A stretch of 64,000 nt of DNA from Opitutales bacterium (GTDB taxonomy: Bacteria; Verrucomicrobiota; Verrucomicrobiia; Opitutales; Seribacteraceae), in assembly GCA_029254745.1 (NCBI GenBank), contig JAQWWZ010000049.1, forward strand, positions 1 through 64,000. Direction: 5' to 3'. Every line of letters begins with the position of its first letter. Positions within the stretch are counted from its first letter, which is position 1. Under the pieces are notes generated by a model. The model searched no databases. It worked only from the letters and a program-made list of their open reading frames with translations, and was not told the DNA's origin. Position numbers and translations under genes: made by a program. This document shows, in pieces, positions 9,395 to 19,024 of this stretch.

Positions 9395-10675
9395 TTAAAT
9401 GAATCTGCTAACTCCGGGGACAGGAGGGGGGGGTACACCTAAAGGTGTATCCCAATTAAAATGTGGGGGTGATAAGTCTTCTTTTGAATGAAGTGCATCT
9501 TGGTAGGTAATTTTCTGTCCAGTGTAAGCAACCATTCTTCCCATGATCGCAACCATTGTACTTTTGGCTGCCTTTTCACCATCATTAAAAGGAACACCAT
9601 CACGAATGGATTTGAATAAAGTATTATGTTCGGTTTGGTACATATCATTATTTTCACCGCGATATCTCCATGAATTTTCACCTGCCATTATCGCATGGCG
9701 ATTCTTGGCTGAACATGATCCTTTCGAACCAAAGATTTCAACTTCATAACTTGCGACGGCACCATTTTGTTGCCTTGAAAAATGATAGCCTCTCGCGCCT
9801 GTTTCCCATTGATAAACACAGGCAAAATGATCGTAAATATTTCCGTATTTATCTGGATCATTGTATACCTGTCTTCCACCTGAACCTTCTGCACTGGTGG
9901 GTGCTACATCTCCCATAGCCCATTGCATCATGTCGATACAATGAACAGCTTGCTCAACAATAGAATCACCAGACAGCCAAAGGTGTGCATTCCAGTTCCT
10001 TATCTGAGCTTCAAGGTCGCCCCATTCATTTTCCCGCTTTTTCTTCCAAATTTCACCACCATTGTAGGTGCTATACATGGAGCTCAAGTCTCCGGCATCA
10101 CCATCTAATATTCTTTTAAAAACTTCTTGCTTGGGGTTGTGGTGTCTCCAACAAAAACCAGACATGAAGCTCAAATTTTTATCCTTTGCTTTCTTGGCTA
10201 GTTTAATGACTTTTCGCACACCTGGGGCATCGACAGCAACTGGTTTTTCGAAGAAGCAATGAACACCTTTTTCAATCGCATATTCTAGGTGTTGGGGCCG
10301 GAAATTTGGTGGTGATGTTAAGATGACCACATCAACGCCGGAGTCTATAACTTTTTTGTAAGCATCAAACCCAACGAAAGTAGTCTCTGGCGTAACTTGG
10401 TACTTTTCCCGGCCGCGGGATTTTAAAATTCTACTTCTTAATTTAATCCTGTCTTCAAAAAGGTCACCAATGGCAGTTAGAGCAACATGAGGGTCAGCAT
10501 TCATCGCTTGTGCCGCTGCTCCGCTGCCTCTTCCACCAATTCCCACTAATCCAATTTTAATGGTCTTATTATTCGTTGCTGCTTTAGTTAAGTATGGAGC
10601 AGATATCATGGCTCCAGCGGATAATAGTGAACTGGATGTAACGAATCTTCTGCGGGTTTGAATTTCTGATTTCAT
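9395..10675 (-). CDS. Gfo/Idh/MocA family oxidoreductase with Tat-like signal
   Basis: TRRRFVTSSSLLSAG N-terminus; IKIGLVGIGGRGSGAA Rossmann motif; HCFFEKPVAVDAPG. Confidence 0.9.
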   Translation of the reverse strand: MKSEIQTRRRFVTSSSLLSAGAMISAPYLTKAATNNKTIKIGLVGIGGRGSGAAAQAMNADPHVALTAIGDLFEDRIKLRSRILKSRGREKYQVTPETTFVGFDAYKKVIDSGVDVVILTSPPNFRPQHLEYAIEKGVHCFFEKPVAVDAPGVRKVIKLAKKAKDKNLSFMSGFCWRHHNPKQEVFKRILDGDAGDLSSMYSTYNGGEIWKKKRENEWGDLEAQIRNWNAHLWLSGDSIVEQAVHCIDMMQWAMGDVAPTSAEGSGGRQVYNDPDKYGNIYDHFACVYQWETGARGYHFSRQQNGAVASYEVEIFGSKGSCSAKNRHAIMAGENSWRYRGENNDMYQTEHNTLFKSIRDGVPFNDGEKAAKSTMVAIMGRMVAYTGQKITYQDALHSKEDLSPPHFNWDTPLGVPPPPVPGVSRFI

Positions 10676-10993
10676 AATTTAGGATTAGAATTAATCCAAT
10701 GTTTTGGAAAGTATAATGAGTCATTAAGCAGAATTTTTTTCATACAAGTAAAATCTCGTTGTTATGCCGTATTTTGATCAAGTACCTTTTCTTGGATCTT
10801 CTTGAATGACTGTAGTGCACGCCTAAAATTTTGGATTTTATTTAAAATACTAGATCTAAACATCATACATAGTGAATAATTTCATTGAAATTGTAATGGA
10901 TATTATGAGATTATTTTTTTTTGCTTAGTTTAGTTGAAGTGGAAGTATTGCATTCAGCCATAATCAAAACCAAATTTTAAATATGTTAAACGA

Positions 10994-12139
10994 ATGAACA
11001 CTAAAATTCTTTGTGTAGATGACGAAGAGTCGATCCTTCGCGGGTTCCAATTAAATCTTAGAAAAGATTTTGAATTGCATATTGCTGCCAATGGAAGAGA
11101 GGGCTTAGAAGTTTTTCAGCAAGAAAAAGGTTTCGCAGTCGTTCTCTCTGACATGAGAATGCCAGAAATGGACGGTGCCACCATGCTGAGTAAAATCAAG
11201 GTAATCGATCCAGAAGTGGTAACAGTCCTCTTAACCGGACATACTGATTTCGAGTCTGCTATGGCAGCAGTTAATGATGGAAATGTTTTTCGGATGCTTT
11301 CCAAACCTTGTCCTCCTGAAACTTTGATAAAAGTTTTAAAGGATGCTTTGGCTCAACATGAATTAATAATCAACAAACGAATTTTATTAGACCAAACATT
11401 GCGTGGTGCGGTCGATGCACTAGCTCAATCATTAAGTACAGCTAAGCCGTTATTTTTTGGAAGAGCGCAAAGAGTAAAACGTATTGCCAAAGAAATTGGA
11501 GAAGAATTAAAAATACCAAATCTTTGGAGGTTAGATGTTGCTGCAGTTTTTTCTCAGCTCCCCTACATTTCGATTCCTGAAACTGTAAGCGAGGATGTCT
11601 ATCAAAACCGTAAGCTTAGTTCTGAGGTTAAGGAAATGGTAAAAAAACTTCCGGAAGACACACAAAAAATTATAAAAAAAATTCCGGGTCTCGAAGAAGT
11701 TGGGGAAATTCTAAATAAACTCGATATTCAATATCGATTTGAAACTGCTGATAGCGAAGGCATTCGATTATCGGCATCGATTTTAAAAGTTGCTCTTGAT
11801 TATGATTATTATGAGCAGCAGGGCCATGAAAAGAATTTAATCGTACAAACACTTGTAAGTCGTACGAACGATTACGATCCTGTTATTACGGAATCGCTTT
11901 CCAAACTTCTCTTAATTTCTGAACAGTCATACCGTTTGGAAGAGATCTCCACTAGAAAGTTAGAAATAGGAATGAGATTGGCTCAGGACTTAAAAGTGGA
12001 TGATGGATTTCTTGTTGCTTCCTCGGGAGCGGATATTGATGGACAATTGCTTAAGGTTATTCGAAATTACGATTCTTGTTATGAAGAAAGCCCATTCCCC
12101 AAGAAAATTCAAGTGACTGTACCATCATTAGCAGTCTGA
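10994..12139 (+). CDS. Response regulator: REC domain plus degenerate HD-like output domain
   Basis: ILCVDDEESILRGF, VVLSDMRMPEMDG, VLLTGHTDFESA, FRMLSKPCPPE; C-terminal helical domain resembles HD-GYP/HDOD but lacks an HD motif. Confidence 0.85.
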   Translation: MNTKILCVDDEESILRGFQLNLRKDFELHIAANGREGLEVFQQEKGFAVVLSDMRMPEMDGATMLSKIKVIDPEVVTVLLTGHTDFESAMAAVNDGNVFRMLSKPCPPETLIKVLKDALAQHELIINKRILLDQTLRGAVDALAQSLSTAKPLFFGRAQRVKRIAKEIGEELKIPNLWRLDVAAVFSQLPYISIPETVSEDVYQNRKLSSEVKEMVKKLPEDTQKIIKKIPGLEEVGEILNKLDIQYRFETADSEGIRLSASILKVALDYDYYEQQGHEKNLIVQTLVSRTNDYDPVITESLSKLLLISEQSYRLEEISTRKLEIGMRLAQDLKVDDGFLVASSGADIDGQLLKVIRNYDSCYEESPFPKKIQVTVPSLAV

Positions 12140-12149
12140 TCCTTACAGT

Positions 12150-13808
12150 TTGAAAGTACGGTCATATATAGCACTTCTTACTGCAGGAAGCCTGGGGGGG
12201 GCAATTTTTATTGCGTTACTTGGATGGTTTACATTTGCAGGATTAAACCAAGCAACGAGTGAATTACAGGAGGAATCAAAGAAAACTGGAGATTCCTCAG
12301 AGGAGTATTCCGATGTGCGGGCATTTTTGCAAACGACTCGAGGTATTTTCGTAGCCCTTGAGATTTACCCTAAGAACTACCCGGGTGTCTTTAATGTGGC
12401 GAAAGAAAATATGGTTGTGGCCAAGGAGGGGCTAAACAAAATTGGCCAATATCCCAATTATGAGAAGCAATTGTTGGAGCCGATCAAAAAAGACCTTCAG
12501 GAAATTGAGCAGAATATAGTACAAATGGAAAAACTTTCACCTTGGGTGCAAGACTCAGGCTGGACTCAGCGCAATATAAAAGCACGAGCTGCCTATGAGA
12601 AAACTAGGGATGAATTAAAAAGAAGTCTCGATAATCTCGAAGTGGTTGCGGAGGGAGTGAAAATTGAATCTGAACAAGCGATGTCTGCGAAGTGGGAAAA
12701 GTTAAGGTCCAGGGAAGATAGCGGGAAACTACTTCTCATTGTTACCGGATTCATATATTTTATATTTGTTTGTTTTTTAGCTTTCGTTACTTACAAGGGT
12801 TTTGCCAGTCCGATTAAAAAGTTAGAAGATGCAGCCAGGAGGTCGATTGAATTTCAAAAACCATTTACTCACAAAGAGTCTGGGCCTTATGAAGTTCGCT
12901 CAGTTACAAGACAGCTGAAGGGGCTCATTTCTGGCCTTGAAGGAACCGTTAGGCAAAGAACCGCTGCACTTGAATCAAGCAATCAAAAGCTACAGGCAGA
13001 AATGAAGCAGAGAATAGAGTTGGAGACGCAACTTGTTCATGCTCAAAAAATGGAAGCGGTAGGACAATTGGCTTCAGGTATAGCTCACGAAATTAATTCC
13101 CCTTCTCAATTTGCTAATGATAACATCCTTTTTTTAAAGGATGCGGTTGAGGGTTTTATTGCAAAAATTGATCAAACGGAAAATTCTCCAGATGAAAAAG
13201 AAATTTCTTTTCTGAAAGAAAATGCACCCGAAGCCGTTGCTCAAGCCAAAGAGGGTATTTCTCGAATTACGACCATCGTAAAATCAATGAAGAATTTTGC
13301 ATATCGTGATGCTGAGTCTGCAAAAAGACCAAACGACCTTAACCAAGCAATAAAATCTACAACCGTGGTGGCAACTAATGAATGGAAGTATCATGCCGAT
13401 TTACAACTTCAATTGGATGAGGATTTGCCACTCGTACCATGTAATGTAGGGGAAATTAATCAAGTAGTTTTAAACTTGATCGTGAATGGAGCGCATGCCA
13501 TCAGAGATCGTTTCCAGGAAGGTCAAAAGGGAACACTGATTGTTAAAAGCCAGTATTATCCTGATGCGAATTGTGTCATTATTTCCATTGCTGATAATGG
13601 AGGGGGAATTCCGGAGAAAGTAAAAACCAGGATATTTGAGCCTTTTTTTACGACAAAAGAAGTTGGAGTTGGCACAGGGCAGGGGCTAGCTATTGCCCAT
13701 AATGTGATCGTTAAATCTCACAAAGGACAACTGTGGTTTGACACGCAGGATGGGCAAGGCACAATTTTCTATATCAAATTGCCAATGGAGCAAGAAGTTG
13801 CGAGCTAA
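12150..13808 (+). CDS. Membrane sensor histidine kinase
   Basis: Two TM segments, HAMP-like linker, H-box [18 protein letters not shown]-box [11 protein letters not shown]-boxes DNGGGIPE and [12 protein letters not shown]. Confidence 0.93.
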   Translation: MKVRSYIALLTAGSLGGAIFIALLGWFTFAGLNQATSELQEESKKTGDSSEEYSDVRAFLQTTRGIFVALEIYPKNYPGVFNVAKENMVVAKEGLNKIGQYPNYEKQLLEPIKKDLQEIEQNIVQMEKLSPWVQDSGWTQRNIKARAAYEKTRDELKRSLDNLEVVAEGVKIESEQAMSAKWEKLRSREDSGKLLLIVTGFIYFIFVCFLAFVTYKGFASPIKKLEDAARRSIEFQKPFTHKESGPYEVRSVTRQLKGLISGLEGTVRQRTAALESSNQKLQAEMKQRIELETQLVHAQKMEAVGQLASGIAHEINSPSQFANDNILFLKDAVEGFIAKIDQTENSPDEKEISFLKENAPEAVAQAKEGISRITTIVKSMKNFAYRDAESAKRPNDLNQAIKSTTVVATNEWKYHADLQLQLDEDLPLVPCNVGEINQVVLNLIVNGAHAIRDRFQEGQKGTLIVKSQYYPDANCVIISIADNGGGIPEKVKTRIFEPFFTTKEVGVGTGQGLAIAHNVIVKSHKGQLWFDTQDGQGTIFYIKLPMEQEVAS

Positions 13809-13820
13809 GGAATACTTACC

Positions 13821-15035
13821 GTGTTTCTTTCTATTTTACATTTATTGATTTGGGTTTTTATAAGCTTTTTTTTGCTAGCCTGCTCAGAGTCCGTGGAAAA
13901 AGAAGAGAACCCTGTACCATACCTTGCTTTTACGCCTTATTTACCTCCTGTTCTTACCCAAAAAGACGAAAAAAAAATTGATCTAAATTATTTCGCGAAA
14001 GTTAAACCCGGCGAATTTATTATGGGTAGTCCTGTAAATGAAATAGGGAGAAAAAAAAATGAGAAACAACACCGCGTTCAAATAACAAAAGAGTTTTTTA
14101 TTTCAAAATTTGAAATTACTATCCGGGAATGGAATGAGATTTTAGGGGAGTACCACCGAAGAGAAGCACAGTTTTTTGTGCCTGACGAACATGACCATCT
14201 TCTCGAATGGTTTTATAACAATAGAAAAAATAATCCATTGAGGGATTTGATATTAGATAAAGTTACAAAGGTTGAGGAAATTGACAGCTTTATTTCAAAA
14301 TTTTAGGTATACAGGAAAAATCGAGAAAATAAAATGATACTTGATCTAGGAGAACTAGGGTCAGTGATAAAGGTCTTTGACCAACTTCAGCCGCAAGAGA
14401 TACAGATTCGTGCTTTATCTAAACAGGAAATAACCTATAAATTGCAAATTTTAAAAACATTGTGGGTAAACCATATCAATCTACCTGTGACGGACATCTC
14501 TTACACCCAAGCCCTTCAGTATTGTTACAAGAAAACTTCACTGGCTCGTGAGCAGGGTACACTTCCCCATCAGTTAATCTTTCGCCTTCCGACCGAGGCC
14601 GAATGGGAATACGCATGCCGTGCCGGCAACAAGGGAGTGAGCGGATTGGAAGAAGGAAATCAATTGTCAGGCTTGATTGCCAATATTAACGGGGGGAGCC
14701 CAAGTGCCAATATCGGTAGGGTAACCGCTTTTATCAACCGAAATAAACTTACTCCAATCTTACCAAGCAACCCTAAGTTTTCTCCCAATGCGTGGGGCAT
14801 TTACGACATGCATGGAAATGTCAAAGAATGGTGCTATGATTTTTATGCTGATTACCCAGCAGAAACCGTACTTGACCCAATCGGTCCAATTCGTGGAGTT
14901 AATCGTGTCATACGAAGTGGTAGTTTTTTGCGTACTGCTATCTCTGCACGCTCAGCTTGCAGAGAAAGCCTAGAGCCTTCCTGGAGGGGTTCTGAAATAG
15001 GGTTCCGCGTAGTCTTAGGGTATCCCCTTAGATAA
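13821..15035 (+). pseudogene. SUMF1/FGE-sulfatase-domain lipoprotein interrupted by a single in-frame TAG (14304-14306)
   Basis: ORFs 13821-14306 and 14334-15035 are in the same frame, separated by one TAG; N-half has PGEFIMGSPVNEIGR, C-half has FRLPTEAEWEYACRAG, WGIYDMHGNVKEWCYD, GSEIGFRVVLG. Confidence 0.82.
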
Positions 15036-16052
15036 TGTTTTGTCCAGAGTGGGGAGCCACTTTTTTAGATATGGCTTTATAGTTTCTACGGGCAGGGCAA
15101 AAGTGCTGACCCGGTCTACTCTGGCAATATTGATACCGATACATTTTCCTTTTAAGTTGAACAAAGGACCACCCATCCCTTCTTTGGGGAGGGGAAGATC
15201 ATGTTGAAGAATGAGGGGGAAATTATCTTTTCTTTTTGATACAGGCCCGCTCATTTGAAGGTTTCGATTAAATAATTCAAAAGTTACCGAGTTATGTCCC
15301 AGCGTTACCTTTAGTTGCTTCTTTTTGTTATTTCGCAAAATTTCTAAGGTAATCATATCTCCTGGATCCTTAGACGAAACAATTTGGATCACTTGATTTT
15401 TTCTTAGTACTCTTCTACCATCGACAGAAAGGATGAGATCCTGTGCCAGTAAGCCAGCACGGTCGGCTGCTGCTTGGGGGACAACCTCATTAATTTCTAT
15501 ACCCCCGTTTTCTTTCCCGTCTCTTCCCAGCATCACACCCATGACGCCTCCCTCTCGACCTATAGTGCGAGGGTTTCCGCTTGTTATACCAATTCGAATT
15601 TCTTGAAGTCCGGGGTAGGGAGAGAAAACCCAAGAGGCAGGGGAGGTTTGATTTCCTTCTTCCCATTCTACGCAATCAAACTCTACTTGTTGTGAAATCA
15701 ATTGATATAAAGCCAAATCAATTTCTTCAAATCGCTTACGTATTTTTAGTGGAAATGATTCTCCGTTGTGCATAGTGGCTTCTCTTGCCCCAACGCAAGA
15801 GCTCGCTTTAGTAATGATGTAACCTTCTGCATTGATTAAAGTACCAAGAGCAATCAGTTTGTTGTTACGCATTAATCTGACCGTAGAATGGAGAGCTTTT
15901 GATTTCCCTGGACCAAACGCATCTTGAGTTTTGATTCCGTTGAGCCGAAAAGCTGGTTCGAGGGAATTGGTTTGGTTTTGATCTTCGCAAAAAGCTGGAG
16001 TATTCCAAGTCACAAAAAAGAGCAGGGCTATATGTATCAGATTAAAATGCAT
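15015..16052 (-). CDS. Trypsin-like (DegP/HtrA-related) pseudoprotease with an internal PDZ domain
   Basis: GTLINAEGYIITKASSCVG (His lost), EIDLALYQL (Asp kept), PDZ GGIEINEVVPQAAADRAGLLAQDLILSVDGRRV, then EGMGGPLFNLKGKCIGIN (Ser lost). Confidence 0.78.
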   Translation of the reverse strand: MHFNLIHIALLFFVTWNTPAFCEDQNQTNSLEPAFRLNGIKTQDAFGPGKSKALHSTVRLMRNNKLIALGTLINAEGYIITKASSCVGAREATMHNGESFPLKIRKRFEEIDLALYQLISQQVEFDCVEWEEGNQTSPASWVFSPYPGLQEIRIGITSGNPRTIGREGGVMGVMLGRDGKENGGIEINEVVPQAAADRAGLLAQDLILSVDGRRVLRKNQVIQIVSSKDPGDMITLEILRNNKKKQLKVTLGHNSVTFELFNRNLQMSGPVSKRKDNFPLILQHDLPLPKEGMGGPLFNLKGKCIGINIARVDRVSTFALPVETIKPYLKKWLPTLDKTLSKGIP

Positions 16053-16056
16053 CGAA

Positions 16057-17031
16057 TTATTCAAACCTAGAGCCAAGTTTGAGTTTGAGTGTAGCTGTCG
16101 ACATCTGACGCTGATACTCGATTTTAATTTCATCCTCTGGCTCTTTGCCCGAAATAAAAATGGTTAGTTTTTCTCTGTTTCTTATAACTTCATCATCGAT
16201 TTTTAAGATGATGTCATTTTCTTGAAAGCCAGCCTTTTCAGCAGCAGTTCCCGGAATAACAGATTGGATTACAAGGCCCTGGTCACTTTCTTCGCAAGCA
16301 ATACCGAGAAATCCTCCTTGCTCAATATTTTCGAAAGTGAGCAAGTCCTGCTCGCGAAAAAACTCCCAATTTTCTTGGAACGACTCAATTGGAACATGAA
16401 AATTTTGGTCAGGTTCATTGGAGATTCGACTATGAATGGCGATAACTTTTCCCTCGAAGTTAAATAAAGGTCCACCTGAATCGCCTCCAAGTAATCGGCT
16501 ATCAGTCTGCATGGTTTCATCTTTTTTTTCGATAATACGACCGATCCTAACAACCAGACCTCTTTCAATATCAAACCCACCAGGATGGCCTAGGCCGAAA
16601 CACCAATCTCCGACTTTTGAGGAGTGAAGCTTTGGGATTTTTACATAAGGCCAAGGCCCAGGTTCCTTAATTTGGAGCATACCGGCATCTGAAATCTCTG
16701 AGCCGCCTAAGCTGACCGCGTTAGTCCGTCTTCCATCAAGCAGTCGGACTTCCATATTAACTCCGGTTCGGCCAATGACATGTGCCGCAGATAAAATGAG
16801 ACCATCAGGAGAAACAATCACCCCACTACCAGCTCCATCATTTGCTTCAATCGAAACTAAAGCTTTTTGAGTCACCGGTATGAGCTCTTGCAATCTTGCC
16901 TGAATGGCAGCTAGGTCGGCCCTGTTTTCCGGTACTTTTTTTTCCCAAGCCTGTTGATCAACAACCTCAGAAAATCCAATAACTCCGGAAAAAAAGAAAG
17001 TAAGCAGGATGCGTTGGAAGGGAAGGGGCAT
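16057..17031 (-). CDS. HtrA/DegP-like serine protease with C-terminal PDZ domain
   Basis: Signal peptide; ILSAAHVIG, SDAGMLQI, LLGGDSGGPLFNFEGKVIAIH; PDZ GLVIQSVIPGTAAEKAGFQENDIILKIDDEVI. Confidence 0.9.
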   Translation of the reverse strand: MPLPFQRILLTFFFSGVIGFSEVVDQQAWEKKVPENRADLAAIQARLQELIPVTQKALVSIEANDGAGSGVIVSPDGLILSAAHVIGRTGVNMEVRLLDGRRTNAVSLGGSEISDAGMLQIKEPGPWPYVKIPKLHSSKVGDWCFGLGHPGGFDIERGLVVRIGRIIEKKDETMQTDSRLLGGDSGGPLFNFEGKVIAIHSRISNEPDQNFHVPIESFQENWEFFREQDLLTFENIEQGGFLGIACEESDQGLVIQSVIPGTAAEKAGFQENDIILKIDDEVIRNREKLTIFISGKEPEDEIKIEYQRQMSTATLKLKLGSRFE

Positions 17032-17077
17032 GGTACCAAATAAGTCACCAATGGAATAACTCGCAAATTTTATTATT

Positions 17078-17971
17078 TCAGGGTTTTAATTTGAGAGTGG
17101 AAAGTGTTCGTTCACACAAGTGGGAACTTGTTCCTTTTGATAGATAATAAAGTCGTAAATTTGCTTCATTTATTGAATGGAGATTATATATGTTTCGAGG
17201 AAGTAGTAGAGGGACTTGACTAATTATAATATCGGGAAGGTATTGCTTTGCTTGGCCTTCGTTCAAGATAGCTAGCGAACTTTCGATTTCTTTGGGTTTT
17301 TGAAAATTGATATCGTAAGTTGCGCCTTCTCTTGCTCTAAGTGACTGTAAAGAGGGTGTTATCCTAGATTTGAATTGTGTGTCGCAAAGGATTTTAATTT
17401 CTGGAGTTGCTCTCCATTTATCCCCATCTACTCCAATCCACTTATCTTGAGCAAAATAAAACTGTCCACGGCTAGGGGCAGCAAGAAAGCGAGCAAAGCG
17501 AATAGTATCGATCGGTCTTTTAGATAATTTACTTACTTGGGCATGGATTGCGGATCTTGAGAAAATTTTGTTAAGACCTGAACGATTTGGGTGATAAGCA
17601 AGGGGGATTTTTTCTGCAGATAAACTTGAAATCATTTTGTTATATGAATGGTTGGAATCTGTGGATAAAAAAAGATCAGGCCAAGGTTCTGAGTTACTGG
17701 TCAAAATTTCATCCATTTTATAAACGGAAAAGTATTGAATCTTTACCGATGTTTTCATTTCTAGTTCATAGTCATTTTTAGCTAAATCAAGAGCATTCCT
17801 CATACAGTCTTCGGCCCAAACCTGAAGAGGTTGACCAGAAGAGAAGTCTTTTTTCTGGGGCATCTTTTCCCAAACCACAAACATGGAAGCTAAGACAAAC
17901 ATAGACAGCAGCGAAAGGGAAATTCCTGTGTACTTTGGTGTTTTAAAAATCTTTTGAAAATCTTGAGACAT
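17078..17971 (-). CDS. Putative periplasmic substrate-binding-like protein (ModA-like, divergent)
   Basis: N-terminal TM after MSQDFQKIF; PLQVWAEDCMRNAL, DLFLSTDSNH and RPIDTIRFARFLAAPSRGQFYF resemble molybdate-binding-type SBPs. Confidence 0.5.
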   Translation of the reverse strand: MSQDFQKIFKTPKYTGISLSLLSMFVLASMFVVWEKMPQKKDFSSGQPLQVWAEDCMRNALDLAKNDYELEMKTSVKIQYFSVYKMDEILTSNSEPWPDLFLSTDSNHSYNKMISSLSAEKIPLAYHPNRSGLNKIFSRSAIHAQVSKLSKRPIDTIRFARFLAAPSRGQFYFAQDKWIGVDGDKWRATPEIKILCDTQFKSRITPSLQSLRAREGATYDINFQKPKEIESSLAILNEGQAKQYLPDIIISQVPLLLPRNIYNLHSINEANLRLYYLSKGTSSHLCERTLSTLKLKP

Positions 17972-18021
17972 TTGGTTGTTTATCCATTTTTTGCCCTGAG
18001 TTGAGGACCATGTAAACAAAG

Positions 18022-18801
18022 CTAGTGAACTTTTATTTTCGAAGAGTAATCCCAAAAGCGATAACTTGATGAATCCTGTATGTGGTAAAGCCAGCTTTGG
18101 GTATAATTTCGAAAAAAGTAAGGGTATAATTCTTTGGTTGTGTAAAGCCACTGGAGCTCTGAATCATAAAACCAAATGGTGTCTACTTCGTTGGATTCTC
18201 CATATAACCACCCCAATTTTTGGTGGTACAACCAGGGAGAGTTTTCTGGGTTATAAAACAAGCCAAACCAGGTAGATTCATACCAAGCATTACCTAGATC
18301 ATTTAACTCATTTGGAGTAAAATACGATGGGATGGATGCTTCCTTTGCTTCTACATTTACAATTAATGTATAAGTCGGAGTTGCACTGCCTGCGTAGCCT
18401 TGGTACCGGAAGCCTGTAATTTCAATAGTATAATTTCCAGCTTGAGAGACTTTACCCGATACTCGACCTGATCCGTAACTTAGGTCTGTACTAAGACCCT
18501 CAGGTAAGCCCTCAATTTCAAAACTTTGTGCAGAGTATCTGGATGTATAGAACTGGTAGTCGAGCTCTTCTCCAACTTTTAAAGTAATTGAACTTCCTAA
18601 ATTAGATTGTACTTCGGTTGTGGCACCAGATAATGCATGAGTTACCATCACTCCTGTTGTCGCAGGGAGCCATGCATGGATTGATTTCATTAAGCAGGGG
18701 ACTGGTTGTAGTAAAACCCCGGAAAACGAAACAAGTTTTGGCAAGACAGATCGGGTTTCAACCAAAACAAGAAAGGAAATAAACAGCCTGATTTTTTTCA
18801 T
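18022..18801 (-). CDS. Secreted protein with putative Ig-like (He_PIG) domain and W/Y-rich C-terminal domain
   Basis: YQFYTSRYSAQSFEIEGLPEGLSTDLSYGSGRVSGKVSQAGNYTIEITG; C-term WLYHQKLGWLYGESNEVDTIWFYDSELQWLYTT. Confidence 0.7.
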   Translation of the reverse strand: MKKIRLFISFLVLVETRSVLPKLVSFSGVLLQPVPCLMKSIHAWLPATTGVMVTHALSGATTEVQSNLGSSITLKVGEELDYQFYTSRYSAQSFEIEGLPEGLSTDLSYGSGRVSGKVSQAGNYTIEITGFRYQGYAGSATPTYTLIVNVEAKEASIPSYFTPNELNDLGNAWYESTWFGLFYNPENSPWLYHQKLGWLYGESNEVDTIWFYDSELQWLYTTKELYPYFFRNYTQSWLYHIQDSSSYRFWDYSSKIKVH

Positions 18802-18802
18802 C

Positions 18803-19024
18803 TTAATTACACCCACATCCACTGCCGCCTGCTCCTCTTCCCCCCCTTGATGCTTCTCTTGAAAAGTAGGCATGATCGTTCATTTTTATCGAGAGCGGGT
18901 CGCGATCTGTCTTCATAACAAAATCCGCATGATGGTACCTATCCAGTGGGCTAACAGTAACTTTGGGTGAACAACCGATAAACAGGAGGTAAGCTACAGG
19001 TGCTAGGTTAAGCGCTCTTTTCAT
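18803..19024 (-). CDS. DUF4266-like small lipoprotein ending in Gly/Cys-rich tail
   Basis: MKRALNLAPVAYLLFIGC lipobox-like; DPLSIKMNDHAYFSREASRGGRGAGGSGCGCN terminus. Confidence 0.78.
   Translation of the reverse strand: MKRALNLAPVAYLLFIGCSPKVTVSPLDRYHHADFVMKTDRDPLSIKMNDHAYFSREASRGGRGAGGSGCGCN

Noticed and set aside
9434-9449. Palindrome TACACCTAAAGGTGTA as a terminator or operator
   Set aside because: Lies inside the 3' coding part of the 9395-10675 oxidoreductase with no U-tract in either orientation.
10676-10993. AT-rich 318-bp intergenic region as a possible ncRNA gene
   Set aside because: No convincing stem-loops, tRNA-like structure or terminator by eye; probably a promoter region.
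14304-14306. TAG as a recoded (e.g. pyrrolysine) codon or alternative genetic code
   Set aside because: Single occurrence in a non-methyltransferase gene, and other genes terminate normally at TAG (e.g. 39290-39292); nonsense mutation or sequence error is simpler.
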